Positions 46,396-57,198 are shown, counted from the stretch's first letter. The stretch is DNA of 64,000 nucleotides from Pleionea sp. CnH1-48 (GCF_024124665.1 NZ_JAMXSB010000003.1:434001-498000), one strand, 5' to 3'. Translations and numbers: made by a program. Notes: generated by a model from the letters alone, not told the origin.

Positions 46396-47826
46396 TCAAA
46401 CAAAGACTTCAAGGTCTTCACAAATTGCCTGAGCAGCCTTACGTCCATCAGCAATTGCGGTAACAACTAAGTCAGCACCACGGACCATGTCTCCACCTGC
46501 ATAGACTTTATCAAGATTTGTTCGATAAGCATTCGTTTCGGTCGCCACTACTCGTGACTGGTTATCAAGCTCAATGCCCAAGTCCTGAAGCCATTGTGGA
46601 GGGTTGGCTTTAAAACCGTAAGCAACAATTACCGCATCCGTGTCGATAACTTCGCTTCTACCCGATGATTCCAGCTTTACCGTTCCGTCAGCTTGAGAAA
46701 TCGGCTCTTTAATATCAAACTCGATGGCTTTGACCTTGCCGTTACCATCCAGATCAATATGTTGTGCCTGACGATACCATTGAAACTCGACACCTTCTTC
46801 TATAGCATGATTAAACTCACGCCTTGACCCTGGCATCGCTTCTTCATCACGGCGATAGGCACAGATAACCTGCTTTGCACCCTGGCGTATCGCCGTTCGC
46901 ACGCAGTCCATCGCGGTATCCCCACCACCCAACACAACCACTTTTTTGTCTTTAAGATCGATAAAGGGATACTCTTTATAATCCCATTCCTGTTGCTTAA
47001 CCGTATTACCAATTAAATAATCCAGAGCTTTGTAGACGCCTTTACCTCGCTCGCCTTCAATGCCACCGGCAACGGCCTGATAAGTTCCCATACCTAAGAA
47101 CACAGCATCATATTCAGAACGCAGTTGCTCAAAAGTCACATCTCTCCCTACCAGTGTGTTCAAGCGAAACTCAACGCCCATAGACTCAAACACTTCGCGC
47201 CGCTTTTGGATAACTTCTTTTTCCAATTTAAATTCGGGAATACCAAATGTTAGCAACCCACCGATCTCAGGCTGGCGATCAAATACGACTGAGCGAATAC
47301 CAGAACGAGCCAATACATCGGCGCACCCGAGGCCTGCGGGTCCAGCTCCAACAATGGCCACACGATAAGGTTGCTCAGGAATGTGGGACAAATCTGGTCG
47401 CCACCCTTGAGCCAGCGCATTGTCGGTAACAAACTTTTCTATCTGACCAATAGTGACAGCACCAAAACCTGTATTCAATGTGCAGGCTTGCTCACACAAT
47501 CGGTCTTGCGGACAAACACGTCCACAGACTTCAGGCAAAGAATTAGTTTGATGGGCCAACTCGGCCGCTTGTATAAATTGCCCCTCCGAAGCCAGATTGA
47601 GCCAGTCCGGAATGTAATTATGCAATGGACACTTCCACTGACAATATGGATTTCCACAATCAAGGCATCGACTAGCTTGTTGCTTAATCCGAGGTTGCTC
47701 GAGAGGTTGATAAATTTCTTTGAATTCTATTTGTCTGGATTCTATGCTGTGCTTTTCTGGCTCTTCTCTTCCAACATCTACAAACTCAAATAAAGGGCGT
47801 GCTTTTTTATTTTCATCAATTCCCAT
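46396..47826 (-). CDS. gltD: Glutamate synthase small subunit
   Basis: This 476-residue protein is close to E. coli GltD. The N-terminal cysteine cluster CLDCGNPYCQWKCPLHN binds iron-sulfur. An FAD-binding GAGPAGLG follows, and then the NADPH-binding GGGDTAMDCVRTAIRQG. It transfers electrons from NADPH to the large subunit for conversion of glutamine and 2-oxoglutarate to glutamate. AGGAGG lies six bases before the start. It is nine bases downstream of gltB on the same strand. Confidence 0.96.
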   Translation of the reverse strand: MGIDENKKARPLFEFVDVGREEPEKHSIESRQIEFKEIYQPLEQPRIKQQASRCLDCGNPYCQWKCPLHNYIPDWLNLASEGQFIQAAELAHQTNSLPEVCGRVCPQDRLCEQACTLNTGFGAVTIGQIEKFVTDNALAQGWRPDLSHIPEQPYRVAIVGAGPAGLGCADVLARSGIRSVVFDRQPEIGGLLTFGIPEFKLEKEVIQKRREVFESMGVEFRLNTLVGRDVTFEQLRSEYDAVFLGMGTYQAVAGGIEGERGKGVYKALDYLIGNTVKQQEWDYKEYPFIDLKDKKVVVLGGGDTAMDCVRTAIRQGAKQVICAYRRDEEAMPGSRREFNHAIEEGVEFQWYRQAQHIDLDGNGKVKAIEFDIKEPISQADGTVKLESSGRSEVIDTDAVIVAYGFKANPPQWLQDLGIELDNQSRVVATETNAYRTNLDKVYAGGDMVRGADLVVTAIADGRKAAQAICEDLEVFV

Positions 47827-47835
47827 AATGCCCTC

Positions 47836-50800
47836 CTAACCCGCTTTAACTAGCGATATTAACTTTCCCGCGCTCTTTTTATCTGTCTTTGGCTGCGACA
47901 TAGATTCTGCCGACGGTTTAACGTGGCAAAAAGACGGCAAATAATGTTCAAAACTATCTAACACTTGATGAGCCCATTCGCTTTGTGTTAGTCGCGCGTG
48001 CTCCTCTATCCGTTGATAAAGCTTTTGTGTGATCTCTTTATCGGTTTGCGCTGACAAACGATGAATACTGACAAACTCAGTATTACAATGTTTATCAAAA
48101 TTACCTCGTTGATCGAGAACAAAAGCTTCCCCCCCAGTCATACCCGCAGCGAAGTTCCACCCCACACTGCCCAGTACAACAACGCAACCGCTAGTCATGT
48201 ATTCACAACCATGAGCACCTAAACCTTCAACAACAGCAACCGCTCCAGAGTTACGAACAGCAAAACGTTCGCCAGCTTTTCCAGCCGCATACAAAACGCC
48301 ACCAGTCGCACCGTATAAGCAGGTATTCCCAACAATAACGTTACGTCGACTAACTAAATGAGAGTCACTGGCAGGGCGAATAACTAAACGACCACCAGAC
48401 ATACCTTTACCTACATAGTCATTTGCATCACCTTCGACGGCGATATGAACACCAGGCATGTTCCAAACGCCCAAGCTCTGCCCCCCAGTTCCCGTCAAAT
48501 TCAACTGTACGGGATGTTGTTCAGCCCCCTTCTTGCCAAAGTTTTCTGCTATCCAACCATTTAAGCGAGCTCCCAGAGAACGCTGATAATTTTTGATCCG
48601 ATAACTCAGAGCGATAGATTGCCCAGAGCTTAAAGCGAGCTTGGCATCTTCCAGGATCTGTTCATTCAGTAGACCTTTATCAAAGGATGGATTCGATGCT
48701 TCAACGCAGTAGTTAGGGAACTTACTGACAACAGAAGCACTGGAAAGCACAGCATCCAACGAAATCGCTTGCTGTTTAGCAGTTCCACCTTCAATACGTT
48801 GTAAGAGTTCTGTACGCCCAATAATATCTTCTAATGAGCGAACGCCTAGTTTAGATAAAAGTTGTCTTACTTCTTGTGCAATAAAATGAAAGTAGTTCTC
48901 AACTCTTTCGGGCAAACCGTTAAAGTGCTTTTTTCGCAGAACCGCATCTTGAGTTGCAACACCGGTTGCGCAGTTATTTAAATGACAAATTCGCAAATAT
49001 TTACAACCGAGTGCGACCATAGGGGCCGTACCAAAGCCAAAACTCTCTGCGCCCAGTATGGCGGCCTTAATAACATCTAATCCTGTTTTTAAACCGCCAT
49101 CCACTTGCACTTTAACTTTATGGCGTAACCCATTTTCGATAAGCGCTTGCTGAACCTCTGCCAAACCAAGTTCCCACGGAGAGCCTGCATATTTAATGGA
49201 GGTCAGCGGACTTGCCCCCGTCCCCCCATCGTAACCTGAAATGGTGATCATATCGGCGTAGGCTTTGGCGACTCCCGCTGCAATAGTTCCAACGCCCGGC
49301 TCTGCGACTAATTTAACGGATATCTTAGCTTGTGGATTAACTTGCTTTAAGTCAAAAATAAGTTGCGCCAGATCTTCAATAGAATAAATATCATGATGCG
49401 GCGGTGGTGAAATCAAAGTCACTCCAGGTACAGAGTTGCGCAGTTGGGCGATCAAAGCTGTCACCTTATGGCCAGGCAACTGACCTCCCTCACCCGGCTT
49501 AGCCCCTTGCGCTACTTTTATCTGGATAACATCGGCGTTCACCAAATAATGAGCATTAACGCCAAACCGCCCCGAGGCAACTTGCTTAATGCGCGAATTT
49601 CGCAAGCTGTTAAAACGCGCTTCGTCTTCTCCGCCTTCACCAGAGTTCGAAAAACCTCCCAGACGGTTCATAGCTATAGCCAAAGCTTCATGAGCTTCTG
49701 GCGATAGTGCACCAATGGACATGGCTGCGCTATCGAAGCGACGATATAGATCTTTAGCCGCAACCACATCATCCAATGGCAAGGCTTTATCAGAGAAGTT
49801 GAGCGTCAACAGATCTCTAAGCGCTAACGGTTTACGTTGATTAACAGCGTTTGAATATTGTTGGTAGTCGAGGTACTTGCCGCTAGTAACAGCCTTCTGT
49901 AATAGGCTCACCACATCAGGATTATAAGCGTGTTCCTCACCACCATGTTGGTATTTGAGTAATCCACCATGGGCCAGTCCTTGTGACACGCGGTTGGCAA
50001 AAAATGCGCGTTGCCTTGCTTCTTCTTCTAGCAACTCAAACGTCACACCAGCAATGCGAGATGGTAAACCTTTAAAACACAACTCGATGATTTCTTGCGA
50101 TAATCCAAGTCCCTCAAATAACTGCGCGCCTCGATAACTGGCAATGGTAGAAATTCCCATCTTGGACAGAATTTTTCTTAAGCCAGCTTCAATACCATTA
50201 CGATAATTACTCAATGACTGATTGAGTTTATCGCTAGCTTCTTTCGCTGAAAGATCGGCAATTGCTTCATAAGCCAGATAAGGAACCACTGCTGTTGCGC
50301 CCAAACCGATCAACACAGCAAAATGATGAGGATCACGCACGAAACCACTGTTAACAACAATGTTACAGTCGCAACGTAACCCGGCTTCGATCAACGCATT
50401 ATGAACAGCTCCCGTTGCCAGTGCTGGATGAACAATCACATCACCATAATCTCTCGGGTTATCCATTAATACAATTAGCACAGCACCATCTTCAACAGCA
50501 TTAATGGTTGTTTGCACAATTCGAGCAATCGCACTTTTTAAGGTCTCGTTCGGCAGCATTGCCAAATCTATTTTATAGTGACGATAGTATTTTCCTTTTA
50601 AACTCAGCAATTGTTGATATTGCGGAATAGACAGCACAGGACTCGGCAAAACTACTCGGTAGGCATGGCCTGTCGTTTCCTGAAAAACGTTGTACTCGCC
50701 ACCAATGCAAGTTTCTAAACTCATGGATGACTTTTCGCGTAGAGGATCGATTGGAGGATTGGTTACCTGGGCAAACTGCTGGCGGAAATAATCAAATAAG

Positions 50801-52302
50801 TTTCGGTGCTCAGAAGATAAAGCCGCAATAGGAGTGTCATCCCCCATAGACCCCGTTGCCTCAACAGCTTTGCCCGCAAGCGGAGCTAATACCAACTTTT
50901 TTTCTTCTTGAGAGATGCCAAACAACTTTTGTTGATATAGAAGTTCTTCTGGGCTTAATTGAGGTTCATACAGGTTTTCATCAACAGACAGTTGAATAAC
51001 ATTTTCTTCAAGCCAGGCGTGATAGGGATGGCGCGCCTTGAGTTCATCATCAATTTCGCGACTGCGCCACAGCCGACCTTTTTCCGTATCGACAGCCAAC
51101 ATTTCACCAGGACCAACTCGGCCTTTTTCAACAACATCGGCTTCTTCATAGTCCCATACACCGACTTCAGACGCTAAGGTAATAAAATCATCTTTAGTGA
51201 TCACGTAGCGAGCTGGTCGTAGGCCGTTTCTGTCTAATGTACACGCAGCCTGGTAACCATTGGTCATCACAATGCCTGCTGGCCCATCCCAAGGTTCAAT
51301 GTGCATTGAGTTGAATTCATAAAACGCTCTTAAGTTTGGATCCATATCCGGCAGGTTTTGCCATGCAGGTGGTACAAGCATGCGCAAACTTCGAAACACA
51401 TCCATTCCACCCGCAAGAAAAACTTCGAGCATGTTATCGAGAGATGATGAGTCAGAGCCGATTTGATTCACTAACGGCTGAATTTGTTTTAGATCAGGTA
51501 ATAAAGGAGTAACGAACTTGCTAGTTCGAGCCTGTGACCAATTACGATTGCCTCGTATTGTATTTATTTCGCCATTGTGAGCCAAAAAACGAAACGGCTG
51601 AGCAAACTTCCATTGAGGTAATGTATTGGTCGAAAAACGCTGATGGAAGAGTCCAATAGCACTTTTAAAATCGGGTTGCTTTAAATCAGGATAAAAATCG
51701 GCAAGGTAGCGAGGCATAACCAACGCTTTATATACCATCACCAGACAAGACAATGTTGCTACGTAATAGACAGGATCTTTAACCTCTTTACTCACTCTTT
51801 GAGCGGCACGGCGGCGCGCCATAAATAAACGCCGCTCCATATCATGCTGATGCCATCCTGGCATACCTTGCACAAATACCTGTTCAATTTTGGGTAAAGT
51901 AGATAAAGCAATGTCACCGCATACGGAGGTATTAACAGGAACACTGCGCCAGCCAACAACCGATAGTGTTTCGCGTTTTATTTCTTGCTCGAGAATGTCT
52001 CGAGTTTTGGCGGCCATCTTTTCGTCAGGGTTCAAAAAAACCATGCCGCAGGCAAATTCGCTGCCTAGCTGAAATCCTTCTTCCGCCGCAACACGTCGCA
52101 AAAATTCGTCTGGTTTCTGAATGAGTAAACCGCAGCCATCTCCTGACACGCCGTCAGCAGCAATGGCTCCTCGATGAGTCATGCGGTTTAACGCCTGAAG
52201 CGATGTCTGCACCAGACGATGGCTCTTCTCGCCCTTCATTTGCGCGATCATGCCAAAACCACAATTATCTTTCGCCTGATTGTGGTGATAAAGTTTGTTC
52301 AT
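47836..52302 (-). CDS. gltB: Glutamate synthase large subunit
   Basis: This protein of about 1488 residues has the full ferredoxin/NADPH-type GltB order. It starts with an N-terminal class II amidotransferase with catalytic Cys14 after a short propeptide (AKDNCGFGMIAQ), then central and FMN/glutamate-synthase domains with the 3Fe-4S cysteines in CKYLRICHLNNC (about 1103-1114). It ends with a GXGXG solenoid. A start at 52335 is also in frame, but AAGG lies closer to the ATG at 52302 and this gives a normal propeptide length. Forms the alpha-beta enzyme with the gltD product. Confidence 0.96.
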   Translation of the reverse strand: MNKLYHHNQAKDNCGFGMIAQMKGEKSHRLVQTSLQALNRMTHRGAIAADGVSGDGCGLLIQKPDEFLRRVAAEEGFQLGSEFACGMVFLNPDEKMAAKTRDILEQEIKRETLSVVGWRSVPVNTSVCGDIALSTLPKIEQVFVQGMPGWHQHDMERRLFMARRRAAQRVSKEVKDPVYYVATLSCLVMVYKALVMPRYLADFYPDLKQPDFKSAIGLFHQRFSTNTLPQWKFAQPFRFLAHNGEINTIRGNRNWSQARTSKFVTPLLPDLKQIQPLVNQIGSDSSSLDNMLEVFLAGGMDVFRSLRMLVPPAWQNLPDMDPNLRAFYEFNSMHIEPWDGPAGIVMTNGYQAACTLDRNGLRPARYVITKDDFITLASEVGVWDYEEADVVEKGRVGPGEMLAVDTEKGRLWRSREIDDELKARHPYHAWLEENVIQLSVDENLYEPQLSPEELLYQQKLFGISQEEKKLVLAPLAGKAVEATGSMGDDTPIAALSSEHRNLFDYFRQQFAQVTNPPIDPLREKSSMSLETCIGGEYNVFQETTGHAYRVVLPSPVLSIPQYQQLLSLKGKYYRHYKIDLAMLPNETLKSAIARIVQTTINAVEDGAVLIVLMDNPRDYGDVIVHPALATGAVHNALIEAGLRCDCNIVVNSGFVRDPHHFAVLIGLGATAVVPYLAYEAIADLSAKEASDKLNQSLSNYRNGIEAGLRKILSKMGISTIASYRGAQLFEGLGLSQEIIELCFKGLPSRIAGVTFELLEEEARQRAFFANRVSQGLAHGGLLKYQHGGEEHAYNPDVVSLLQKAVTSGKYLDYQQYSNAVNQRKPLALRDLLTLNFSDKALPLDDVVAAKDLYRRFDSAAMSIGALSPEAHEALAIAMNRLGGFSNSGEGGEDEARFNSLRNSRIKQVASGRFGVNAHYLVNADVIQIKVAQGAKPGEGGQLPGHKVTALIAQLRNSVPGVTLISPPPHHDIYSIEDLAQLIFDLKQVNPQAKISVKLVAEPGVGTIAAGVAKAYADMITISGYDGGTGASPLTSIKYAGSPWELGLAEVQQALIENGLRHKVKVQVDGGLKTGLDVIKAAILGAESFGFGTAPMVALGCKYLRICHLNNCATGVATQDAVLRKKHFNGLPERVENYFHFIAQEVRQLLSKLGVRSLEDIIGRTELLQRIEGGTAKQQAISLDAVLSSASVVSKFPNYCVEASNPSFDKGLLNEQILEDAKLALSSGQSIALSYRIKNYQRSLGARLNGWIAENFGKKGAEQHPVQLNLTGTGGQSLGVWNMPGVHIAVEGDANDYVGKGMSGGRLVIRPASDSHLVSRRNVIVGNTCLYGATGGVLYAAGKAGERFAVRNSGAVAVVEGLGAHGCEYMTSGCVVVLGSVGWNFAAGMTGGEAFVLDQRGNFDKHCNTEFVSIHRLSAQTDKEITQKLYQRIEEHARLTQSEWAHQVLDSFEHYLPSFCHVKPSAESMSQPKTDKKSAGKLISLVKAG

Positions 52303-52994
52303 GCGCACCTTCCCGTTGTCATTGTCGGCGTCCATTTACTTAACCGAAAATCGGCCCTTTCTACCTACCATAGAAAAGCAAAAGGTAAATCAACACGCTT
52401 TATAGTTAGAACGGCGTTCGCTATACCGTTATATATGAGGATTTCAGGCTGTACCTGAAAATCTTAAATTTTCCCGCGGGTGGTGATGACATGCTGCTTA
52501 GCAGCAACAACCAGTCTATAATGAATAATTATTCATTGTAAAGAAACACGCCAATAAAATTTATGATTAATTTGTTATAAGCCCACACCGCCCAAGCCCT
52601 CTATTTAACGCCTCCATGTTTAAAACAATAAGCTAAGTGCCTATAAACAATATAATTTATAAACAGGACTTTTTTCTAATTTTCAACGATTAAAAGCTGA
52701 CTATGCGTTTATCAAAAAAGTTTTTTAGACAAGATATTTGGCATGGCAAAAGAAATAAGAGCGGAATATCTCATAAAGTAGCTCTTTTTTGATGTGGTTT
52801 AAGCACACGCATAAACCCACACCATTTATGCATAATATTTCAAATCTTATGCATACTCCTTATCAACCCAAATAACTCGTATATACAAGAAATAACAACC
52901 AACCACCTAGATGGGTTGCAGTGCTAAACCAACCAATAGTATAAAGAGAGACTATTTGAGATTTTGGAAACATTAGTAAAGGAAGAACCTACCA
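52303..52994. other. About 690 bp of divergent intergenic DNA, gltB upstream region
   Basis: No gene was seen. Two small inverted repeats occur in the gltB leader region: TTTCAGG (52442-52448) with CCTGAAA (52454-52460), and TGCTGC (52492-52497) with GCAGCA (52501-52506). They may be leader hairpins of gltB or operators. The rest is AT-rich and probably holds promoters for gltB and the 122-residue gene on the plus strand. Confidence 0.45.
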
Positions 52995-53363
52995 ATGCCG
53001 AAACGATTGGAGTTTGAATGGCCCAATGGACGTGCTCCCTTACACAAAACAATCATTACCGTCCATGCCATTCGCAAGCCTAATCTCCTACAGAGTGTCA
53101 CTCGCTCCCCTTCTATCAGTAAGCTTCCGAATCCTATCACTATCGAAGCCAAGGTGTACCTGAGTAATCACTTCGTCTCTGGTGAAACGATCCATCTAAC
53201 CTTGCCAGAAGCAGAAGTGACTCCGTTGATTGAAGGGCAATTATTGGCTATCGGAACTCAAAAGGCTCCTGTTTGCACTCAGGTTACTTTAGTGCCAGCC
53301 GATGCCTCAGATCATGCTCTTTGGCTAGAGCACTGGGATGGACAGATTACTTCAAACGACTAA
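52995..53363 (+). CDS. Small protein of unknown function
   Basis: This is a 122-residue soluble protein of unrecognised family. The N-terminus (MPKRLEFEWPNGRAPLHKT) is basic. The middle has beta-type strands (ITIEAKVYLSNHF, IHLTLPEAEV) and two tryptophans near the end (LWLEHWDGQI). AAGGAAG lies upstream of the ATG. It lies 113 bases upstream of the exported 359-residue protein and may be co-transcribed with it. Confidence 0.5.
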   Translation: MPKRLEFEWPNGRAPLHKTIITVHAIRKPNLLQSVTRSPSISKLPNPITIEAKVYLSNHFVSGETIHLTLPEAEVTPLIEGQLLAIGTQKAPVCTQVTLVPADASDHALWLEHWDGQITSND

Positions 53364-53476
53364 AAAGACATTCACCTTTATCTAGCGATGCTCAATATTC
53401 TCTTTGATTCTCTTTAAACTCGGCCAACACGAGGCCGATAACCTAAACAGAAGATACGATAGAGGTTAACGAGTTC

Positions 53477-54556
53477 ATGAGATTTTTCGGCTTTATAGCG
53501 TGCTTAATGTTTGCAGCAGAATCCCTTGCAGCCCCAACGGTGTTACGAGAACCCGAACACCTGCATGGCAAAATGACACGTTATTACAGTCACGTTCACT
53601 GGCAGAAACAGCCCGGTAATCCTATTCGGGTACGTTTGTTACCGGGGGTCAACTACACTGGCAAGTCTGGTTTTGACATTAATGCCCTCAGCGGCAAAGA
53701 ACACAATACAGAAGTGCGTACTATCCCCAGCACTTTAGAACACCTCTATGCTCAGCTAATCAATAACTCTAACATCCTTAAAGTAGATAACAACCAATTC
53801 GAGTACTACTTCCAAATTCATATTCAGGACTACAATACGCTTTATGCCCCCAGCGATTCCAATGACTTGCTATCACTCTGGTTTGCCCATATTGATCGAG
53901 CCTGGTCAATGATGAGTTATGACGATACCCCAGGTTATAGCGCTATTTCATTGGTGCTTTATAACAAGGAGTTGGAGCCTGTTCTAGAAATCCCGGTAAT
54001 GAGCCACATGTACCCCTGTGAACGGGCCTCTAAGCCCATGACTTTTTCGCCGGGCCAGTATCAGGCATTTTTTGACGGATTAGCAACGACAGCAACAGGT
54101 CAATCTCTTATTAGCGCCGTCAACCGAGGTTTAGTAGAAGTGGCTGCTTTTTTTAAGAATCGCTCCGTAAGAGGTCAGATTTTACGAGTGGATAACCAGG
54201 ATATTTTTATTAACATTGGTATGGGACAGCTGTATAAAAATGAAAGAGTCAAACTGATGTACAAAGACGACCCCGTGTTGCCAGCCTATGCTGTTGGCGA
54301 GTTGCAAGTCGAAGAAGTTTATGATGATTATGCGTTGGCTTATGCCGTTGACGTTCGAGCTTCAAATGTTGTGGCAGGTGACGAAGTTGTATTAAACAAA
54401 ATCATAAAGAAAAGACAATTTGTTAGTGTTGCAGGCAAGCCGATTCGCTGCAAAAACCCAGATACAAGAGAACAAAGACATTTAGCAAAACCCAAACAGC
54501 AAGACACGGCCAACAACTATGGTTTTCAGTGGCAGTTACCTGATCAGGAGCATTAG
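53477..54556 (+). CDS. Exported protein with FlgT-like C-terminal domain
   Basis: This 359-residue protein has a signal peptide (residues 1-19). A beta-rich N-terminal half (about 20-220) is followed by a C-terminal domain of about 70 residues, GQILRVDNQDIFINIGMGQ, YAVGELQVEEVYDDYALAYAV and VVAGDEV, which resembles the C-terminal fold of flagellar assembly protein T and related outer-membrane proteins. Two cysteines (MYPCERAS, IRCKNPD) may be bridged. It is not a clear FlgT, since no flagellar genes are near. The job is probably envelope structural. Confidence 0.6.
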   Translation: MRFFGFIACLMFAAESLAAPTVLREPEHLHGKMTRYYSHVHWQKQPGNPIRVRLLPGVNYTGKSGFDINALSGKEHNTEVRTIPSTLEHLYAQLINNSNILKVDNNQFEYYFQIHIQDYNTLYAPSDSNDLLSLWFAHIDRAWSMMSYDDTPGYSAISLVLYNKELEPVLEIPVMSHMYPCERASKPMTFSPGQYQAFFDGLATTATGQSLISAVNRGLVEVAAFFKNRSVRGQILRVDNQDIFINIGMGQLYKNERVKLMYKDDPVLPAYAVGELQVEEVYDDYALAYAVDVRASNVVAGDEVVLNKIIKKRQFVSVAGKPIRCKNPDTREQRHLAKPKQQDTANNYGFQWQLPDQEH

Positions 54557-54665
54557 TTAGGAATTTACTTAATCGATAAGTGAAGCCTCCGCCTATGCTC
54601 ATCGTCAGATAATAAGCAAAGCGGCGGCCAATAGACTTTTTTACTCAAGATAAAAGAGCACTAGC

Positions 54666-56156
54666 TCAAGAAACCTTCTTCATTATACTTAGATTATCAA
54701 TGCTGTATTTTTCTTCCCAACTATCGTCTTGTACGATCATATCAGGCTGTCCATAATCAACATCCTCATCTAACTTATCAGCAACGGCCTGTTGCATCTT
54801 TCTGTCTATTTTTTGCTGAAGCGTTACACGCAACTTTTCTAATTGCTCGTGCATCAAAAACTGTCCAGCATACTCAGAGAGTTTTTGATTAATCAACAAA
54901 CGAGCTAAATCGTATCGCTCATGTTGGATATAAAGATCAGCCATATTTTCGTATAACTCTAGCTGCTGTTCCATCGAGTAATGAGGCGATAATGGAAGCA
55001 CCAACTCTGGTGCTTCTGATACTTCAATTTTATGAGAGCGAACATCATTACGTAATTGCTTTTGTAATTGCAGCAATGATTCTCGAGCACGAAAACGCCA
55101 CCAGATATAAGACATAAAACTCAGACTGACAAAAAGCATCAGAGATCCAATGACCAAGGGCGTCGTTGATTTCTGTATTGGGATCTCTGCCAGCAAAATA
55201 GGAGAACTACTGATGGGAGGCATAGTATCCGGTGAGCTATCCCCTAGCGTTTTTGCAGTTTGGGATGCCAGCTGCTGAGCCTGATAACGTTGCATGTCTT
55301 CAACCTGTTGAATCATTTGCTCCGCAACTTGAAGTTGCTGCTTCAACAATCGATTGTTAGCCTCAAGTCGGCCTAGCTCATTGGAAGACTCTTTAACTAA
55401 CTTATCTAATCCTTTGGTTTTCGTATTTTCATGTTGTGCAATGAGCGTATCACCGTAAGATGTGTCTGGTTTAGAAAAAGAGGGAAGCATTATCTTAACA
55501 CCCACTTTCAAACGGGCAGAATCTCCATTAGTAAATGCGTGTGGATTATGCCTCAAGATAATGTCCATTTTTTCTTGCTGACTTAAAATAGTCGTTTTCC
55601 ATTTAGCGGCAATCGCCCATAAACTATCACCAGTTCGAGTCATGTGATAATCGTTATTGCTAGAGTTATCAGCGATTACCTTGGCAGCGATTTTCTGTCT
55701 TTCGGGTTGGAGCTTTTTGTTTGAGTACTGAGCAATCTGCTGCTCTGATGATGGCGCGATTCCGTTAGGTTGTTCTGGCTCAGGCAACAATACCACTTCA
55801 CGAACCACAGAAGCGTCTCCAGTCTGAATATCTAGTACCAACTGAACAATAGGCTCACTCACCGCTTCAGTGCTTTCAACATGCAACCAATAAGAGTTTC
55901 CTTTTCTGACCACCTTATAGGTCAGCTCAGACAGGTAAGAAGGATAATTTAACGAGAATTTGTCGTGCAGGCTCCGGTTGGCAAGGTGCACATGGAGCTC
56001 ATTCGTATTTTCGGGTCTTCCAATTAAAGGAATTTTCAATTGAAGTGGTTGTTCCATCACCGCTTTTGACTCAATAGGACCAATGCCTATTGCCACGGCA
56101 GAGCTTACTTGGGTCACTCCCCAGACAAACATCCCCACCAGCAAAGCCTTCTGCAT
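54666..56156 (-). CDS. FimV-like LysM protein
   Basis: This 496-residue inner-membrane protein resembles the FimV family. After the signal peptide the N-terminal domain has AIGIGPIESKAVMEQPLQLKI in two parts (FimV-type opening) and a set of strands (SYLSELTYKVVRKGNSYWLHVE). A LysM motif follows (YHMTRTGDSLWAIAAKW), then a coiled coil (ELGRLEANNRLLKQQLQVAE). A single membrane helix (VIGSLMLFVSLSFMSYIWW) precedes a cytoplasmic helical tail with TPR-like pairs (ALMADLYIQHERYDLARLL type). FimV proteins anchor polar factors and the type IV pilus machine; no pilus genes are in the window. Confidence 0.78.
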   Translation of the reverse strand: MQKALLVGMFVWGVTQVSSAVAIGIGPIESKAVMEQPLQLKIPLIGRPENTNELHVHLANRSLHDKFSLNYPSYLSELTYKVVRKGNSYWLHVESTEAVSEPIVQLVLDIQTGDASVVREVVLLPEPEQPNGIAPSSEQQIAQYSNKKLQPERQKIAAKVIADNSSNNDYHMTRTGDSLWAIAAKWKTTILSQQEKMDIILRHNPHAFTNGDSARLKVGVKIMLPSFSKPDTSYGDTLIAQHENTKTKGLDKLVKESSNELGRLEANNRLLKQQLQVAEQMIQQVEDMQRYQAQQLASQTAKTLGDSSPDTMPPISSSPILLAEIPIQKSTTPLVIGSLMLFVSLSFMSYIWWRFRARESLLQLQKQLRNDVRSHKIEVSEAPELVLPLSPHYSMEQQLELYENMADLYIQHERYDLARLLINQKLSEYAGQFLMHEQLEKLRVTLQQKIDRKMQQAVADKLDEDVDYGQPDMIVQDDSWEEKYSIDNLSIMKKVS

Positions 56157-56568
56157 AACCTTCCCCCCCAATCATCAGTTTCGTATTTATACCCCTACTA
56201 CTAAGTATGAAAGTGAATCAAGGTTTCTCAAGTCGAGATTTATACAATTAACTAATATCCTGCTCCGTTTTTAATACTCCAAGACATATTCAGCGCCCTA
56301 AGATGGCAGATAATACCTTGGCTACATGTGCTAAAAAACGATGGGCACATTCTAAGAACCACGTCACCTATCCCCCATCGTCTCTACAGCCTCCAAATCC
56401 GTAAGTTTGGCTGGAAATTTGTCAATAAAAACAGCAAAATGCGAGCACAGGATCAGAATGACCAATTTTTTACATTGGTTAGCTCTGATCTTAGCCAGTT
56501 CCCGATATCAACAGGCCCATTGGCTCAGATAATTTTGGGTAGAATAAAAACAAATTGAGGATTGAGCA
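56157..56568. other. 412-bp divergent intergenic region
   Basis: No credible gene was found. It divides the FimV-like gene (minus) and the methyltransferase gene (plus). GAGG eight bases before the TTG at 56569 is the methyltransferase ribosome site. Nothing else stands out. Confidence 0.4.
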
Positions 56569-57198
56569 TTGCCAGAGTTAATTGAAGTACCAGAAGAAAA
56601 CCTGTTTTACGCCTATGACGTTTTATTGATGGAAACAAAGCATCGTCTGGTAAAGAAATTGAAGAAGTACTACGAGCCCAATGTTCACGGTCATAAAACC
56701 TGGTCTTCGAGCTTTTTGTTAATGGATTACTTTTTACACAACAATGTTATGAAGCGAAGCTCCAAGGTATTAGAGCTAGGCTGCGGCTGGGGAGCAGCCT
56801 CCATCTTTTGTGCCAAGAAAGGAGCAAAAGTCAGCGGTTTAGACATCGACGAAAACGTTTTTCCCTATTTAGAAGTTCAAGCAACAATGAACGGTGTCGA
56901 AATTACTCCCATTCAAAAAGGCTATGAAAAACTAAAAGGTAAAGAACTCGGTGAATACAATATCTTAATTGGTGCTGATATTTGCTTTTGGGACGAGCTA
57001 ACAGAATTACTGGTCAAACTCATTCGACGTGCCATGCGTAATGGCGTAAAAAGAGTCATCATCGCAGATCCAGGCCGCTCCCCTTTCCTTGATCTGGTAG
57101 AGAGCTGTAAATCGTTTGCCAAAGTATCTGTGCACGAATGGTACTCGAGTGACCCAGAAATGTACGAAGGGTATATCGCAGACATTAAAGCAATATAA
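56569..57198 (+). CDS. Class I SAM-dependent methyltransferase
   Basis: This 209-residue enzyme has the SAM-binding motif LELGCGWGAASIFCAKKGA and a following acidic strand VSGLDID. The post-I region (YNILIGADICFW) and the conserved beta4 position are typical. The layout, with an N-terminal helix-rich cap and a strand order matching Methyltransf_16, suggests protein-lysine or small-molecule methylation, but the substrate cannot be read. TTG is the start, with GAGG upstream. It is convergent with the His-rich protein gene. Confidence 0.8.
   Translation: MPELIEVPEENLFYAYDVLLMETKHRLVKKLKKYYEPNVHGHKTWSSSFLLMDYFLHNNVMKRSSKVLELGCGWGAASIFCAKKGAKVSGLDIDENVFPYLEVQATMNGVEITPIQKGYEKLKGKELGEYNILIGADICFWDELTELLVKLIRRAMRNGVKRVIIADPGRSPFLDLVESCKSFAKVSVHEWYSSDPEMYEGYIADIKAI

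Noticed and set aside
47371-47793. Open plus-strand frame of 140 codons within gltD
   Set aside because: Antisense shadow of gltD, which has clear iron-sulfur, FAD and NADPH motifs; no sign of coding in the opposite strand.
53477-54556. FlgT as identity of the 359-residue protein
   Set aside because: Only the C-terminal 70 residues are reminiscent of FlgT and there are no flagellar genes nearby.
56328-56558. Possible 76-codon plus-strand gene before the methyltransferase
   Set aside because: GTG start without a ribosome site, no recognisable product and composition like non-coding DNA.
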